Shown piece after piece: positions 1-8,794 of a stretch of 64,000 bases of DNA. A program made the translations under genes and the position numbers. Numbering within the stretch: the first letter of the stretch is position 1; the number at the start of each line of letters is the position of its first letter. This DNA comes from Haemophilus parahaemolyticus (GTDB lineage: Bacteria; Pseudomonadota; Gammaproteobacteria; Enterobacterales; Pasteurellaceae). Location of the stretch: contig NZ_MUXY01000007.1 of NCBI RefSeq assembly GCF_002015035.1, positions 1-64,000 of the forward strand, written 5' to 3'. The notes below the pieces were generated by a model. That model saw nothing but the letters and a program-made list of their open reading frames with translations, was not told the DNA's origin and searched no databases.

Positions 1-59
1 TGGGAGACAGTATCTACAAGAAAATGCTGTTTAAAGTAGATTTAAACGGCATTTAACTA

Positions 60-350
60 TTAGAAAATTTCCGAATGTGAACCGATACGAATGAGCTTTA
101 ATTCTTTGTCATCAATAATTTGGTAAATCAGCACAAGATCGCTAAAAATATGGCAGTTACGATAACCTTGCATTTCGCCTTGTAGTGCGTGGTCTAAATA
201 TTTTCTTGGAAGCGGTCGATTTCTTTGTAAAAGATACAAAACCTCGGTCATTTCTACTGAGAATTGTTGCTTAGCTGTGAGCTTTTTAATATCTCGTTGA
301 AATGTTTTAGTTGCAGTTACTTTTAATGTTTTAACTGATTCCATTCCCAT
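60..350 (-). CDS. yafQ: YafQ-family mRNA interferase toxin (type II TA)
   Basis: A 96-residue RelE/ParE-superfamily protein. The C-terminal half matches YafQ: a DHxL segment, a CHI segment, DLVLIYQ, and the closing GSHSEIF, which carries the conserved His and Phe of the YafQ active site. The Trp that follows the conserved Asp in E. coli YafQ is Leu here. YafQ toxins cleave mRNA on translating ribosomes and are neutralised by the antitoxin encoded just upstream. The start codon overlaps the antitoxin stop by one base (TAATG), the usual translational coupling of such pairs. An internal ATG two codons later is an equally possible start. Family assignment is firm; activity is inferred. Confidence 0.85.
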   Translation of the reverse strand: MGMESVKTLKVTATKTFQRDIKKLTAKQQFSVEMTEVLYLLQRNRPLPRKYLDHALQGEMQGYRNCHIFSDLVLIYQIIDDKELKLIRIGSHSEIF

Positions 351-631
351 TATTTCACTGATTTTAATAGATTTTCCATAATGTTGGCTTCGAAATTTGC
401 TTCACTAATGATATCAACATCACCATTTTCAGCTTCTTGCATAGCGCGTAATGTTTCAGCATTTGGTTTCAAATAAGAAAGGTTTACTGGAATCGTTTTT
501 GTATTCGCAATTTCTGTTAAGAATAAATTAAACACTTGCGAAGGGGTGAAACCGTAATTTTCAATTACATTAAAAGCCTCTTGTTTTAAATTTTCTGATA
601 AACGAAAGCTAAAAGATGCATTTTGTGTCAT
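350..631 (-). CDS. dinJ: DinJ/RelB-family antitoxin
   Basis: A 93-residue protein with an N-terminal ribbon-helix-helix segment (residues about 5-50, containing SFRLSENLKQEA and TPSQVFNLFLTEIA) typical of RelB/DinJ antitoxins, followed by an acidic C-terminal toxin-binding tail. It would bind and neutralise the downstream YafQ-like toxin and repress the shared promoter. It is the first gene of a two-gene operon, overlapping the toxin start by one base. The region just upstream (656-698) holds an 8-bp inverted repeat that could be its operator. Confidence 0.85.
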   Translation of the reverse strand: MTQNASFSFRLSENLKQEAFNVIENYGFTPSQVFNLFLTEIANTKTIPVNLSYLKPNAETLRAMQEAENGDVDIISEANFEANIMENLLKSVK

Positions 632-655
632 TGCTATAATTATCTCCGTTGTCTA

Positions 656-698
656 ACAATGCAGTACAAATCATTATAGATAGAATGTCTTGCATTGT
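656..698. promoter_or_regulatory. inverted repeat in the dinJ/Slam intergenic region
   Basis: ACAATGCA at 656-663 and TGCATTGT at 691-698 form a perfect 8-bp inverted repeat with a 27-bp spacer. It lies upstream of the antitoxin gene and before the likely start of the Slam gene. DinJ-type antitoxins bind palindromes near their own promoters, so this is a candidate operator, but nothing else in the sequence proves it. Confidence 0.35.
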
Positions 699-729
699 AA
701 AACAATGTTTACTTATGAATAAATTTACT

Positions 730-2154
730 ATGAAAAAACTCGCAAACTTTCTTATTTTTCTACCGCTTGCAGTTCAAGCGGAAACCTTTCACGCACCTCA
801 ACCTGTTTTCTTTGAAAACAATACTTTGCCCAAACAGACTGAACCACAAATAAAAACGCAACTACAAACAGAAAATCCGCCTGCCCCTTCGTTTGCCCTT
901 TCTGATGCAGACAGCACCAAAACCAAGCTAGAGAAGTTGATTAACTATGGTGTATTAAAACAGCAATGGCATTTGTTGAAGCAGATTCTGCCGTTGTATC
1001 AACAGCAGGCGGATTATGATGAAACGCTTTATCGTTACGCAATGGGGGCGATGTTGCGGGCGGAAAAAGAATATCCACAGGCAATTTCGCTTTATCAGCA
1101 GATTTTAGCCGAGAAGCCAGAGTTAGCTTATCCGCGGTTTGATTTGGGGATGATGCTGTTTGAGAATAAACAATATCGCCAAGCAAAAGCGGAGTTGGAA
1201 CGTGCTAAGCCCGAACTTTCACCACAAATGCAGCAACTTACCGAACATTATATTCAGGCGATGATAGAGCGGCAAAGTTGGCAGCCTGATATGGAGCTGC
1301 AATATACCCAAACCGATAACGTGAACAATGCTTCTTCTCAGCAAGATATTGTGTTAGGCGACTTGCGGTTTAAAAAAGATGCGGAATCGCTGCCACAAAA
1401 AGCCCACGGCTTCCGTTATGGTGTGGGCGTGAACCGTGAATTGAATGTGGGCGGCAACCATTTTGTTACCACAAATGGTCGCTTTAGTGGCGTGCATTAT
1501 TGGGATAAGCAAGATTATAGCGAAAAATCACTTTATGCTTCGCTTGGTTATCGTTACCGTTCGGCATTGCAAGCGGTCGGATTTTCCCCATTTTTTGAAC
1601 AGAACTGGCTCGGTTCACCACGTTATAGCAAAAATTACGGTGCAGTTGCAGATTTTCGTCAAGAATTGACCGCTTACTGGGCAATTTCAGGATCTTTTTC
1701 GCATACGCAAAAACGCTATGCACAAGAAAGCGTGGCTCGCCGTCATAATGGTTACTTAAATGGTGTTTCATTTTCGTTAAGCTACCAAGCCAAGCCGAAT
1801 TGGTTGCTGTTTGGTGGCATGGAAGACAGTGTTGATCGTAGCAAAGATAAAGCGGAATCTTCGCTTCGCCGTGGGGTGAATATCGGTTCAGTGTGGGAAA
1901 TGAAGGATTTTGTGAGCCGCGTGAGCGTGCGTTATGTAAAACGTGATTTCCAAGCGGAAAATTTCTATTTCCCAATGAAAAAACGCCAAGATAAAGAATA
2001 CAGTTTTAACGCCACCATTTGGCATAACAAACTACAATGGCAAGGTTTTGTACCGAAGCTAAATTATCGCTACCGCAAAATTGATAGCAATATTCCAGAA
2101 TTTTATTCTAGAAAAAGTGGCGAGTGGTTTGTGTCAGTAGAGAAAGATTTTTAG
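730..2154 (+). CDS. Slam-type surface lipoprotein assembly modifier
   Basis: About 474 residues from the ATG at 730, which gives a typical signal peptide (MKKLANFLIFLPLAVQA). An ATG at 715 is also possible; in-frame TTG codons further upstream are unlikely. Residues about 65-185 form TPR-like helical repeats (YRYAMGAMLRAEKEYPQAISLYQ, then LGMMLFENKQYRQAKAELERA). The remainder is a beta-barrel of alternating hydrophobic/aromatic strands ending in a C-terminal Phe (WFVSVEKDF), as in DUF560/Slam proteins. Slam proteins help lipoproteins such as TbpB or haemophore-like proteins reach the cell surface. They are often encoded next to their client; no clear client gene is adjacent here. The family call rests on architecture and recognisable C-terminal sequence. 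Confidence 0.8.
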   Translation: MKKLANFLIFLPLAVQAETFHAPQPVFFENNTLPKQTEPQIKTQLQTENPPAPSFALSDADSTKTKLEKLINYGVLKQQWHLLKQILPLYQQQADYDETLYRYAMGAMLRAEKEYPQAISLYQQILAEKPELAYPRFDLGMMLFENKQYRQAKAELERAKPELSPQMQQLTEHYIQAMIERQSWQPDMELQYTQTDNVNNASSQQDIVLGDLRFKKDAESLPQKAHGFRYGVGVNRELNVGGNHFVTTNGRFSGVHYWDKQDYSEKSLYASLGYRYRSALQAVGFSPFFEQNWLGSPRYSKNYGAVADFRQELTAYWAISGSFSHTQKRYAQESVARRHNGYLNGVSFSLSYQAKPNWLLFGGMEDSVDRSKDKAESSLRRGVNIGSVWEMKDFVSRVSVRYVKRDFQAENFYFPMKKRQDKEYSFNATIWHNKLQWQGFVPKLNYRYRKIDSNIPEFYSRKSGEWFVSVEKDF

Positions 2155-2169
2155 CCCCCTTTTGAAACA

Positions 2170-2215
2170 ACAAGCGGTGAAATTTGCAATTTCTTTTACA
2201 AATTTCACCGCTTGT
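2170..2215. terminator. convergent dyad made of paired uptake-signal cores
   Basis: ACAAGCGGTGAAATTTG (2170-2186) and its exact reverse complement (2199-2215) form a 17-bp stem with a 12-base loop between two convergent genes. Each arm contains the ACAAGCGGT uptake core, a common Pasteurellaceae arrangement. No long T run follows, so its strength as a terminator is uncertain. Confidence 0.65.
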
Positions 2216-2234
2216 GATATTCGCTGTTCGCTGA

Positions 2235-2804
2235 TTAGAGCAACAACGCCGATCCCCATTTGATAATATCAAAGAAGAATTTATTTTGGTTGGTGGCAAC
2301 GCCATCGCTGTTTTTCTTGTCGTCGCTTGCGGTTTTCGTTTCTTCCACCATGCCACTTTTGTATTGCCCTTTAACGACCGCTAAATCATCGCGGGCTTGT
2401 GCTCGCAGTGTTTCGCATTGCTGGGCTGTTAGAGGTTGGATCTCGGTGGGCTTATCTTTAAATTTTTTGAATTGATATTGTGCATAGCCCATGGATTTTT
2501 CGTCTGCCTGCAAAATATTTACATACTGCTCGCCAATGACTTTTTCAAGCGGGTAGAAGAAAACATATTGGGCATGGATATAGCTATCTTCTTTTGAAAA
2601 ATGATTTTGTTGAATACGGGTCAAATTTGGATAAATACATTGACGAGCCTGTTCGCTTTCTGCCACCCATTTTTGTGCATCTTGGTCAGAAAGGACATAA
2701 TCTGCATCAGCAAATTGACCTGGAAATGCCTCTTCTGTTTGATTGTTGGAAGAGCAAGCGGTTACTATGAATGGTAATGCGAAAATAAACGATTTTTTAA
2801 ACAT
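2235..2804 (-). CDS. small lipoprotein (DUF5358-like, Pasteurellaceae)
   Basis: A 189-residue predicted lipoprotein. The signal peptide [17 protein letters not shown] ends in a lipobox with Cys17, followed by a Ser/Asn-rich tether. The mature part contains [28 protein letters not shown] and [15 protein letters not shown] recall this pattern from a lipoprotein family restricted to Pasteurellaceae (DUF5358), but the assignment is from memory. Residues 150-175 are Lys/Asp/Ser-rich and look disordered, and the C terminus is hydrophobic ([10 protein letters not shown]). The gene starts 13 bases after dapF on the same strand, so the two are probably co-transcribed. Function unknown. Confidence 0.7.
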   Translation of the reverse strand: MFKKSFIFALPFIVTACSSNNQTEEAFPGQFADADYVLSDQDAQKWVAESEQARQCIYPNLTRIQQNHFSKEDSYIHAQYVFFYPLEKVIGEQYVNILQADEKSMGYAQYQFKKFKDKPTEIQPLTAQQCETLRAQARDDLAVVKGQYKSGMVEETKTASDDKKNSDGVATNQNKFFFDIIKWGSALLL

Positions 2805-2817
2805 AGAATTTCCTTAA

Positions 2818-3642
2818 TTAGAGTTTGATAAACCCATCATAAATATGCGTTGCATCACCTGTCATATAAAGCGGGTGACCAACGCCCTCCCATTCAATCC
2901 AAAGTGAGCCACCGGGTAAATCCACCTGCACTTTGCTATCTAATATGCCTTGCATAATGCCGACGGCAACCGCACCACACGCACCGCTGCCACAGGCTTG
3001 TGTTTCGCCCGCACCACGTTCGAAAACACGGAGTTTGATATGATTGCGATTGAGCACTTGCATAAAGCCAATGTTAGCTCGTTCTGGGAAGCGTTCGTGG
3101 TTTTCAAGTAGTGGGCCGAGTTGTAACACAGGGGCAGTATCAATATTTTCGACTTGCAATACACAGTGTGGATTGCCCATCGACACAACGCCGCAGAGCA
3201 CAGTTTGTAGATGGGTACGGAGAATGTAGTTTTTCTCGAATTTGTTGGCAGTAAACGGCACTTGGGCGGGTTCCCAAATCGGTTCACCCATATTTACACG
3301 CACTTTGCCATCTTCTTTCAGGCTTAAGACCATTTTGCCTTTAGCAGTACTGACGTGAATATTAGGCTTGTTAGTTAAGCCTTTTAATGTCACGAAACGG
3401 GCAAAACAGCGTGCACCGTTGCCACATTGGGAAACTTCGCTGCCATCGGCGTTAAAAATGCGATAGTGAAAGTCTAATTCAGGGTCGTAAGGGGGTTCAA
3501 CTAATAGAAGTTGGTCGAAGCCGATGCCACGATGACGGTCGGAAAGTTGGCGGATGATGTCGGGGGTGAGAAACACGTTTTGTGTGACGCCATCGATCAC
3601 CATAAAATCGTTACCCAAACCGTGCATTTTTGAAAACTGCAT
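2818..3642 (-). CDS. dapF: diaminopimelate epimerase
   Basis: A 274-residue enzyme, the normal length, interconverting LL- and meso-diaminopimelate in the lysine and peptidoglycan precursor pathway in the cytoplasm. Both catalytic cysteines are present: Cys73 in SQCGNGARC and Cys217 in ACGSGACG. The N-terminal [12 protein letters not shown] is typical. It is divergent from dcuB across a 140-bp promoter region and is followed closely by the small lipoprotein gene. lysA, another gene of the pathway, lies about 16 kb away. Confidence 0.97.
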   Translation of the reverse strand: MQFSKMHGLGNDFMVIDGVTQNVFLTPDIIRQLSDRHRGIGFDQLLLVEPPYDPELDFHYRIFNADGSEVSQCGNGARCFARFVTLKGLTNKPNIHVSTAKGKMVLSLKEDGKVRVNMGEPIWEPAQVPFTANKFEKNYILRTHLQTVLCGVVSMGNPHCVLQVENIDTAPVLQLGPLLENHERFPERANIGFMQVLNRNHIKLRVFERGAGETQACGSGACGAVAVGIMQGILDSKVQVDLPGGSLWIEWEGVGHPLYMTGDATHIYDGFIKL

Positions 3643-3657
3643 ATTTTTTCCTATTTT

Positions 3658-3671
3658 TTGATTTTAATTAA
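3658..3671. promoter_or_regulatory. FNR-like site upstream of dcuB
   Basis: TTGATTTTAATTAA matches the FNR consensus TTGAT-N4-ATCAA at 9 of 10 positions. It lies in the dapF/dcuB divergent region, about 112 bp before the dcuB start and about 40 bp before a TATATT -10-like box at 3704. Anaerobic activation of dcu genes by FNR is known in enteric bacteria; use of this site is inferred. Confidence 0.5.
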
Positions 3672-3782
3672 AATCTAATCATTAAGATTAAATTTTTTTA
3701 TGCTATATTATTTAGCGATTTTTAATCAGTTATAACCTCAAATTATGAGGATTTTTCTCTAAATTACAACGGAGTTTTTCAA

Positions 3783-5105
3783 ATGTCTACAATGTTTCTC
3801 GTGCAATTCGCCATTGTGTTGCTCTGTATCTTAGTAGGTGCACGCGTGGGCGGGATTGGTTTGGGTGTGTTTGGTGGCTTGGGGCTTGCCATTCTTTCCT
3901 TCGGTTTTGGCTTAAAACCAGCTGGTTTGCCGATTGATGTGATGTTTATGATTATGGCGGTAGTTTCTGCTGCGGCTGCAATGCAAGCTGCAGGCGGTTT
4001 GGATTATATGATCAAAATCGCAACCAACATTTTACGACGTAATCCGAAACATATTACATTTATTGCACCGCTGGTTACGTGGACGTTTACTGTATTGGCT
4101 GGAACGGGACATGTTGCATATTCGGTTCTTCCTGTGATTGCTGAAGTAAGTCGTCATAGCGGCATTCGCCCAGAACGCCCTCTTTCAATGGCGGTAATTG
4201 CTTCTCAATTTGCCATTGTTGCAAGCCCAATTGCAGCAGCCGTTGTGGCGGTTGTGGCATTCCTTGAGCCACAGGGCATTCACTTAGGTGATGTGTTGAT
4301 GGTGACGATTCCATCTACTCTTGCAGGTATTTTATTGGCGTGCGTATTTGTGAACAAAATGGGCAAAGAGCTCAAAGATGATCCAGAATATCAACGCCGT
4401 TTGAAAGATCCAAAATATGCAGATACCTTTAACTCAACCGCAAGTTCTACGGAAATTGAAGTGAGCAAAACGGCAAAAGTGTCAGTTTCACTCTTCTTAT
4501 TCGGTGCATTGCTTGTCGTGTTAATGGGGGCTGTGCCTTCACTTCGCCCAGTTTTTGATGGCAAACCAATGGGAATGGCACACACTATCGAAATCATTAT
4601 GCTTTCAATTGGTGCATTAATTATCTTCACTTGTAAACCAGATAGTACTGAAATTACTAAAGGCTCCGTTTTCCATGCAGGTATGCGTGCGGTCATTGCG
4701 ATCTTCGGTATTGCGTGGTTAGGTGACACCTTAATGCAAGCTCATATAACTGAGGTGAAAGACTTAGTGAAAGGTTTAGTTGAAACTGCTCCTTGGGCAT
4801 TTGCTTTCGCACTTTTTGTCCTTTCCGTATTAGTCAACAGTCAAGGGGCAACAGTGGCAACCTTATTCCCACTTGGTATTGCATTAGGCATCCCTGCACC
4901 TGTATTAATCGGTGTGTTTGTAGCAGTAAATGGCTACTTCTTCGTGCCTAACTATGGCCCGATTATTGCATCAATTGACTTTGATACCACAGGTACAACC
5001 AAAATCGGTAAATACATTTTCAATCATAGCTTTATGCTTCCAGGCTTATTAAGTATGGCATTCTGCTTAGTATTTGGCTTAGCATTGTCTAATGTATTAC
5101 TCTAA
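3783..5105 (+). CDS. dcuB: anaerobic C4-dicarboxylate transporter, DcuA/DcuB family
   Basis: A 440-residue inner-membrane protein with multiple hydrophobic segments along its length. Its length matches E. coli DcuA/DcuB (433/446). Recognisable family segments include [40 protein letters not shown] and [14 protein letters not shown]. These carriers exchange fumarate, malate or aspartate for succinate during fumarate respiration, which fits the frdABCD operon 10 kb downstream. A clear AGGA-like ribosome site is absent; ACGGAG lies about 8 bases before the ATG. A second, longer paralogue is at 31762. DcuA and DcuB cannot be told apart safely here; I follow Haemophilus usage beside dapF. Confidence 0.88.
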   Translation: MSTMFLVQFAIVLLCILVGARVGGIGLGVFGGLGLAILSFGFGLKPAGLPIDVMFMIMAVVSAAAAMQAAGGLDYMIKIATNILRRNPKHITFIAPLVTWTFTVLAGTGHVAYSVLPVIAEVSRHSGIRPERPLSMAVIASQFAIVASPIAAAVVAVVAFLEPQGIHLGDVLMVTIPSTLAGILLACVFVNKMGKELKDDPEYQRRLKDPKYADTFNSTASSTEIEVSKTAKVSVSLFLFGALLVVLMGAVPSLRPVFDGKPMGMAHTIEIIMLSIGALIIFTCKPDSTEITKGSVFHAGMRAVIAIFGIAWLGDTLMQAHITEVKDLVKGLVETAPWAFAFALFVLSVLVNSQGATVATLFPLGIALGIPAPVLIGVFVAVNGYFFVPNYGPIIASIDFDTTGTTKIGKYIFNHSFMLPGLLSMAFCLVFGLALSNVLL

Positions 5106-5111
5106 GTGTGT

Positions 5112-5178
5112 TTGGGCATGGCAAACATGCCCAATGTTATTTACATCAATAAAACCGCCTTCAAGCGGTTTTGTTTTA
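5112..5178 (+). terminator. dcuB terminators (two hairpins)
   Basis: A first hairpin pairs TTGGGCATG (5112-5120) with CATGCCCAA (5126-5134). A second pairs AAAACCGC (5151-5158) with GCGGTTTT (5165-5172), followed by GTTTTAT. The second has bidirectional character and could also serve crcB on the opposite strand. Confidence 0.8.
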
Positions 5179-5206
5179 TCTCAGATTTGCAAATTACTCT
5201 ATAAAA

Positions 5207-5572
5207 TCAACCGCTTACCACCATTCTAGTAAGAATAATTCCCATCACAGTCAATAAAATTCCACCGACTACATGCAATCCTAACGTTAAACTAAATTCC
5301 AGCCATTTTCCTGTTAAGAGTTTCTCACTTAATTCCGCAGAAAAGCTAGAAAAAGTGGTGAAACTGCCGAGAAAACCCGTGATAATCAGCAATTTGTGCT
5401 GATCGTGCAGCGTCAATCCCATCGCAACGCCAATCAATAAACAGCCTGCCCAGTTGGCAATCAGCGTGCCAAAAGCAAAGGTAGTAAAAATAGGACTAAG
5501 CCAAATGCCGAGTAGCCAGCGAGCGATGGCGCCAGCCACCGCCCCGACGGAAATCAGTAATATATTTATCAT
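5207..5572 (-). CDS. crcB: fluoride ion channel CrcB/Fluc
   Basis: A 121-residue four-helix membrane protein with the Fluc signatures GTLIANWAGCLLIG and GFLGSFTTFSSFS. The family forms dimeric fluoride-selective channels that protect cells from cytoplasmic fluoride. It is the last gene of a minus-strand run (slyX, MFS transporter, crcB), starting 4 bases after the transporter stop. I see no fluoride riboswitch upstream, so expression probably follows the operon. Confidence 0.93.
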   Translation of the reverse strand: MINILLISVGAVAGAIARWLLGIWLSPIFTTFAFGTLIANWAGCLLIGVAMGLTLHDQHKLLIITGFLGSFTTFSSFSAELSEKLLTGKWLEFSLTLGLHVVGGILLTVMGIILTRMVVSG

Positions 5573-5576
5573 TGCG

Positions 5577-6644
5577 TTACACCAAAAACAGATGCGGAAC
5601 TAAATTCATCACGCCTACGGTTGCGATGGAGAGCAATAAGCGGGATGCACCAAAAATAAAGCCTCGATGCGTACCGTTGTCGAATTTCACCAGCAAATTT
5701 GCCATTGCTGTGAGAGCATAAACCTCAATGACGGTGAAAATTATTAAGTAAAGATAAGCAGTGTAAATTGATAAATAATGTAAAGTCAGAAACCACGGGG
5801 CAACAATCCCGACCGCCAAAATGGGGGCAACCCAAGCGGTTTGTTTTGGCGTGAGGTTAATTTTGCGTGAAAAAGTGCTTTGCAAAAGCACAGTTAATAA
5901 ACCATTCACAAACAACGCAATCGGTGAATGTTCAGGCAAGCCGAGTTTATTATCGAACAAAAACGGGAAAATCACGAAAAACGAAGTTGCAATTGAGAGC
6001 GGAATAAAGAGCATCAAATGCACAAAGAGAAAATCTTTGGTCATAATGTCACGGATTTGCGAAAAGCGAAATTTCACCAATTTTTGTACCGCTTGTATTT
6101 GTGAAAACGGCTTAATCATCAGCACAAATAAAATCGCTTCAATTGCAAAGCACGCCCAAATAAGAGCATTGATGTGATCGTACTTAATAAACGGAATCAC
6201 CAAAAGCGGGGCACCCATTGAGGACATTGATGTGACTTTGAGATATTTGCCTTGCAGACGTGTTTTCTCAGCATATTCATTGCCAGCAATCGCGAGTAAA
6301 CAGGCTTTGGCGTTCGTGCCGAACAAGCAACTCCCCAAGCCAAAACAGGTGGTGGCAAGCAGCAATAAAAAATGGTGATCAGCCGAGAGGAAAAAGATGT
6401 AAGCAAGCACATCTAAAAAGCAACCAAGCAACATCATTTTGGCAAGCCCAAAGCGGTCGCCCCAAATGCCTGCAAAAATGGCAAGTGCTTGGTTGCAGAA
6501 AAAGAGCAACGAGAGCGAAAAAGCGATTTCGCTGTTGCTTAGTCCCTTTTTCTGAAGGTAGATAAAAAAGACCGTTTGCATTGAAAAGAATGCAAATGTG
6601 GAGAAAAATCGGCGAATCAAGAGAAGTTTTTGTAGATACAGCAT
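5577..6644 (-). CDS. MFS transporter
   Basis: About 355 residues from the ATG at 6644, with 10-12 predicted membrane spans and MFS-like features such as GIWGDRFGLAKMMLLG after the second span. I prefer this start (MLYLQKLLLIRRFF) to one 14 codons further upstream because it avoids overlapping the slyX stop at 6655 and begins just before the first hydrophobic segment. Substrate unknown. Its neighbours give no clue beyond co-transcription with slyX and crcB. It is slightly shorter than the usual 390-400 residues. Confidence 0.8.
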   Translation of the reverse strand: MLYLQKLLLIRRFFSTFAFFSMQTVFFIYLQKKGLSNSEIAFSLSLLFFCNQALAIFAGIWGDRFGLAKMMLLGCFLDVLAYIFFLSADHHFLLLLATTCFGLGSCLFGTNAKACLLAIAGNEYAEKTRLQGKYLKVTSMSSMGAPLLVIPFIKYDHINALIWACFAIEAILFVLMIKPFSQIQAVQKLVKFRFSQIRDIMTKDFLFVHLMLFIPLSIATSFFVIFPFLFDNKLGLPEHSPIALFVNGLLTVLLQSTFSRKINLTPKQTAWVAPILAVGIVAPWFLTLHYLSIYTAYLYLIIFTVIEVYALTAMANLLVKFDNGTHRGFIFGASRLLLSIATVGVMNLVPHLFLV

Positions 6645-6654
6645 AAAATTGAGA

Positions 6655-6876
6655 TTAGTAGTGCGGCGGTGGCGTTTCTTCTTCACGCGAGGCTACGTTG
6701 CTTGCCGAGATGCCTTTGAATTTTTCCGCCAAGTGGCGAACCTGGGTCTGGAGTTTATCGAGGGTGAATTGTTGATCGATCAAAGCTTGATTTAATTCTT
6801 CGATCGTTGCTTCTTGAAAGGCAACTTTGGTTTCAAGTTCTTCAATTCTGTTAAATAATTCAAGATCTGAGGGCAT
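6655..6876 (-). CDS. slyX: SlyX family protein
   Basis: A 73-residue protein from the ATG at 6876 ([20 protein letters not shown]), an almost continuous coiled coil ending in the typical PPPHY tail. An in-frame upstream ATG would add an unlikely hydrophobic MYFFFRQPF extension. SlyX has no established biochemical role. Its divergent position next to fkpA is the same as in E. coli, which supports the call. Confidence 0.88.
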   Translation of the reverse strand: MPSDLELFNRIEELETKVAFQEATIEELNQALIDQQFTLDKLQTQVRHLAEKFKGISASNVASREEETPPPHY

Positions 6877-6960
6877 TTTTAATAAAAAAGGTTGTCTAAA
6901 AAAGAAATACACTTTACTCTATTGAGCTATATCTTACCAATCTTTTATGAGGAATATAGG

Positions 6961-7677
6961 ATGTTAAATAAAAAATTAACTCTCGTTGCAACATTAATCG
7001 CAACATTGGCGACTAGTTCTGTGATGGCAGAACAAAAAGCGGATAAGAAATTCGTGGATGATTCATCATACGCAGTGGGCGTGTTGATGGGTAAAAATAT
7101 CGAAGGGATTGTGGAATCTCAAAAAGCGATTTTCACTTATAACCAAGATAAAATCTTAGCAGGTGTGCAAGATACCTTGAAAAAAACAGGTAAATTGACC
7201 GATGAAGATTTACAAAATCAATTGAAAGCATTAGATAGCTACCTCTCTTCACAAGAGCAAAAAATTCAAGCGGAAAAATCAAAAGCAACCATCGAAGCAG
7301 GTGATAAATTCCGTGCGGAATACGCAAAACAATCTGGTGTGAAAAAAACAGATTCAGGCTTATTATATAAAATTGAAAAAGCAGGCGAAGGGGCAAGCCC
7401 AAGTAAAACAGATATGGTCAAAGTGCACTATAAAGGCACATTACCTGATGGCACGGTATTTGACAGCTCATACGACCGTAATGCACCTGTGGAATTCCAA
7501 TTAAATCAACTGATTCCAGGTTGGATCGAAGCAATCCCAATGTTGAAAAAAGGTGGCAAAATGGAAATCGTCGTTCCACCTGCATTAGGTTATGGTGATC
7601 GTTCGGCAGGTAAAATCCCAGCGAATTCAACCTTAAAATTTGAGATTGAATTGTTGGATTTTAAACCAGCTAAATAA
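6961..7677 (+). CDS. fkpA: FKBP-type peptidyl-prolyl isomerase FkpA (periplasmic)
   Basis: A 238-residue protein from the ATG at 6961, which has TGAGGAATATAGG just upstream and gives a signal peptide (MLNKKLTLVATLIATLATSS, cleavage near VMA-EQ). Residues about 25-135 form the N-terminal dimerisation domain. The C-terminal FKBP domain includes VKVHYKGTLPDGTVFDSSYD, IPGWIEAIPMLKKGGK and PPALGYGDR. It acts in the periplasm as a foldase and chaperone for envelope proteins. An upstream in-frame start at 6892 would spoil the signal peptide and is rejected. Confidence 0.95.
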   Translation: MLNKKLTLVATLIATLATSSVMAEQKADKKFVDDSSYAVGVLMGKNIEGIVESQKAIFTYNQDKILAGVQDTLKKTGKLTDEDLQNQLKALDSYLSSQEQKIQAEKSKATIEAGDKFRAEYAKQSGVKKTDSGLLYKIEKAGEGASPSKTDMVKVHYKGTLPDGTVFDSSYDRNAPVEFQLNQLIPGWIEAIPMLKKGGKMEIVVPPALGYGDRSAGKIPANSTLKFEIELLDFKPAK

Positions 7678-7687
7678 TTAGGTAATG

Positions 7688-7760
7688 TGTAGGGTGGGCT
7701 TTAGCCCACCATTTTTATTTGCATATCAACAGTTAATCGGTGGGATACCCCCGCCCTACA
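7688..7760. repeat. 73-bp palindromic intergenic element
   Basis: The left end TGTAGGGTGGGCTTTAGCC and the reverse complement of the right end (TGTAGGGCGGGGGTATCC) align as an imperfect inverted repeat of about 22 bp around an AT-rich 28-bp centre. The left arm is itself palindromic (GGTGGGCTTTAGCCCACC). It sits between fkpA and the YheO-like gene. It resembles short non-coding GTAGGGTGGGC repeats that I recall from several bacterial genomes; it encodes nothing. Confidence 0.6.
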
Positions 7761-7765
7761 ATCAA

Positions 7766-8440
7766 ATGAGCACTTTTACCCCCTACACCGATGAAGATCA
7801 CGCTATTCTCGCCTCTTACTTCCCTGTGATTGACGGCATTGCTGCACTCTTGGGCGAACATTGCGAAATCGTGTTGCATTCGCTCGAATTTCTCGAACAT
7901 TCCGCCATTTATGTGGTAAATGGACACAACACCGACCGCAGAATCGGCTCGCCATTAACCGACAAAGCGCTACGCTCGTTACATAATATGCAAACCGACA
8001 GCGTCTCCAAACCGTATTTTACACGTGGTAAAGGTGGGGGCGTATTGATGAAATCGGTCACTATCGCTATTCGAAACCGCAAACAGCACGTGATAGGATT
8101 TATTTGCATCAATATGAACTTGGATGTGCCGACCTCGCAATTCTTAAACGCCTTCTTCCCACCGCACGAGGAAAACGATACTTCCGTTAATTTCGCTAGC
8201 TCAGTCGAAGATCTGGTTGCTCAAACCATCGACCGTACTATTGAAGAGGTGATGAGCGATCGCACGGTTGCCAACAACAATAAAAATCGTCAAATCGTGG
8301 TATCGCTGTTTGAAAAAGGGATTTTTGATATTAAAGAGGCAATCAACCAAGTCGCAGAGCGGTTGGATATTTCCCGCCACACGGTTTACCTTTACATCCG
8401 TCAAATTAAGCAAGGTGCAGAAGAGAAAGGGGGCGAATAA
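7766..8440 (+). CDS. YheO-like PAS/HTH transcriptional regulator
   Basis: A 224-residue protein from the ATG at 7766. The N-terminal two-thirds match the YheO-like PAS domain ([32 protein letters not shown]). The C-terminal 60 residues are a helix-turn-helix ([30 protein letters not shown]). A longer frame would read into the palindromic repeat and is rejected. The TAA stop overlaps the tusD start by one base. In E. coli the yheO homologue also heads the tusDCB operon, so order is conserved. Ligand and targets unknown. Confidence 0.9.
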   Translation: MSTFTPYTDEDHAILASYFPVIDGIAALLGEHCEIVLHSLEFLEHSAIYVVNGHNTDRRIGSPLTDKALRSLHNMQTDSVSKPYFTRGKGGGVLMKSVTIAIRNRKQHVIGFICINMNLDVPTSQFLNAFFPPHEENDTSVNFASSVEDLVAQTIDRTIEEVMSDRTVANNNKNRQIVVSLFEKGIFDIKEAINQVAERLDISRHTVYLYIRQIKQGAEEKGGE

Positions 8441-8793
8441 TGCAGTATGTTTTAGCAGTTAAAGGCGAAGTGTATGGCTCACAAGCGGCGTATTTAGCCT
8501 ATCAATTTGCAGAGCAATTATTAGCTAGTGGACACGAAATACGCCAGATTTTCTTTTTCCAAAACGGTGTAAGCAATGCGAATGTGTTGGTCAATCCCGC
8601 AAGCGATGAAGTGAACTTAGTGGAACATTGGAAAAAATTGGCAGAAAACCACCGCTTGTCGTTGCATCTCTGCATCTCTGCCGCACAACGCCGTGGCATT
8701 GTTAAAGAGAACCTTGCCAAGCCTTTTATTCTGGCAGGTTTGGGCGAATTTAGCCAAGCCGTGCTCAAAGCCGATAGATTACTGACCTTTTAA
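8440..8793 (+). CDS. tusD: sulfurtransferase TusD
   Basis: A 117-residue DsrE-like protein. It contains [12 protein letters not shown] and the conserved catalytic cysteine in [13 protein letters not shown]. TusD receives persulfide sulfur from TusA within the TusBCD complex and passes it on through TusE to MnmA for 2-thiolation of tRNA wobble uridines. Its start overlaps the regulator stop, and tusC starts one base after its stop, so the genes are tightly coupled. Confidence 0.95.
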   Translation: MQYVLAVKGEVYGSQAAYLAYQFAEQLLASGHEIRQIFFFQNGVSNANVLVNPASDEVNLVEHWKKLAENHRLSLHLCISAAQRRGIVKENLAKPFILAGLGEFSQAVLKADRLLTF

Positions 8794-8794
8794 A

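Noticed and set aside
3..56. A frame ending GDSIYKKMLFKVDLNGI at a TAA, possibly the tail of an upstream gene
   Set aside because: Only 17 codons are visible, another frame is also open to a stop at 32-34, and no family is recognisable.
649..729. N-terminal extension of the Slam protein from a TTG codon
   Set aside because: It would bury the signal peptide 27 residues inside and overlap the likely operator of the antitoxin gene.
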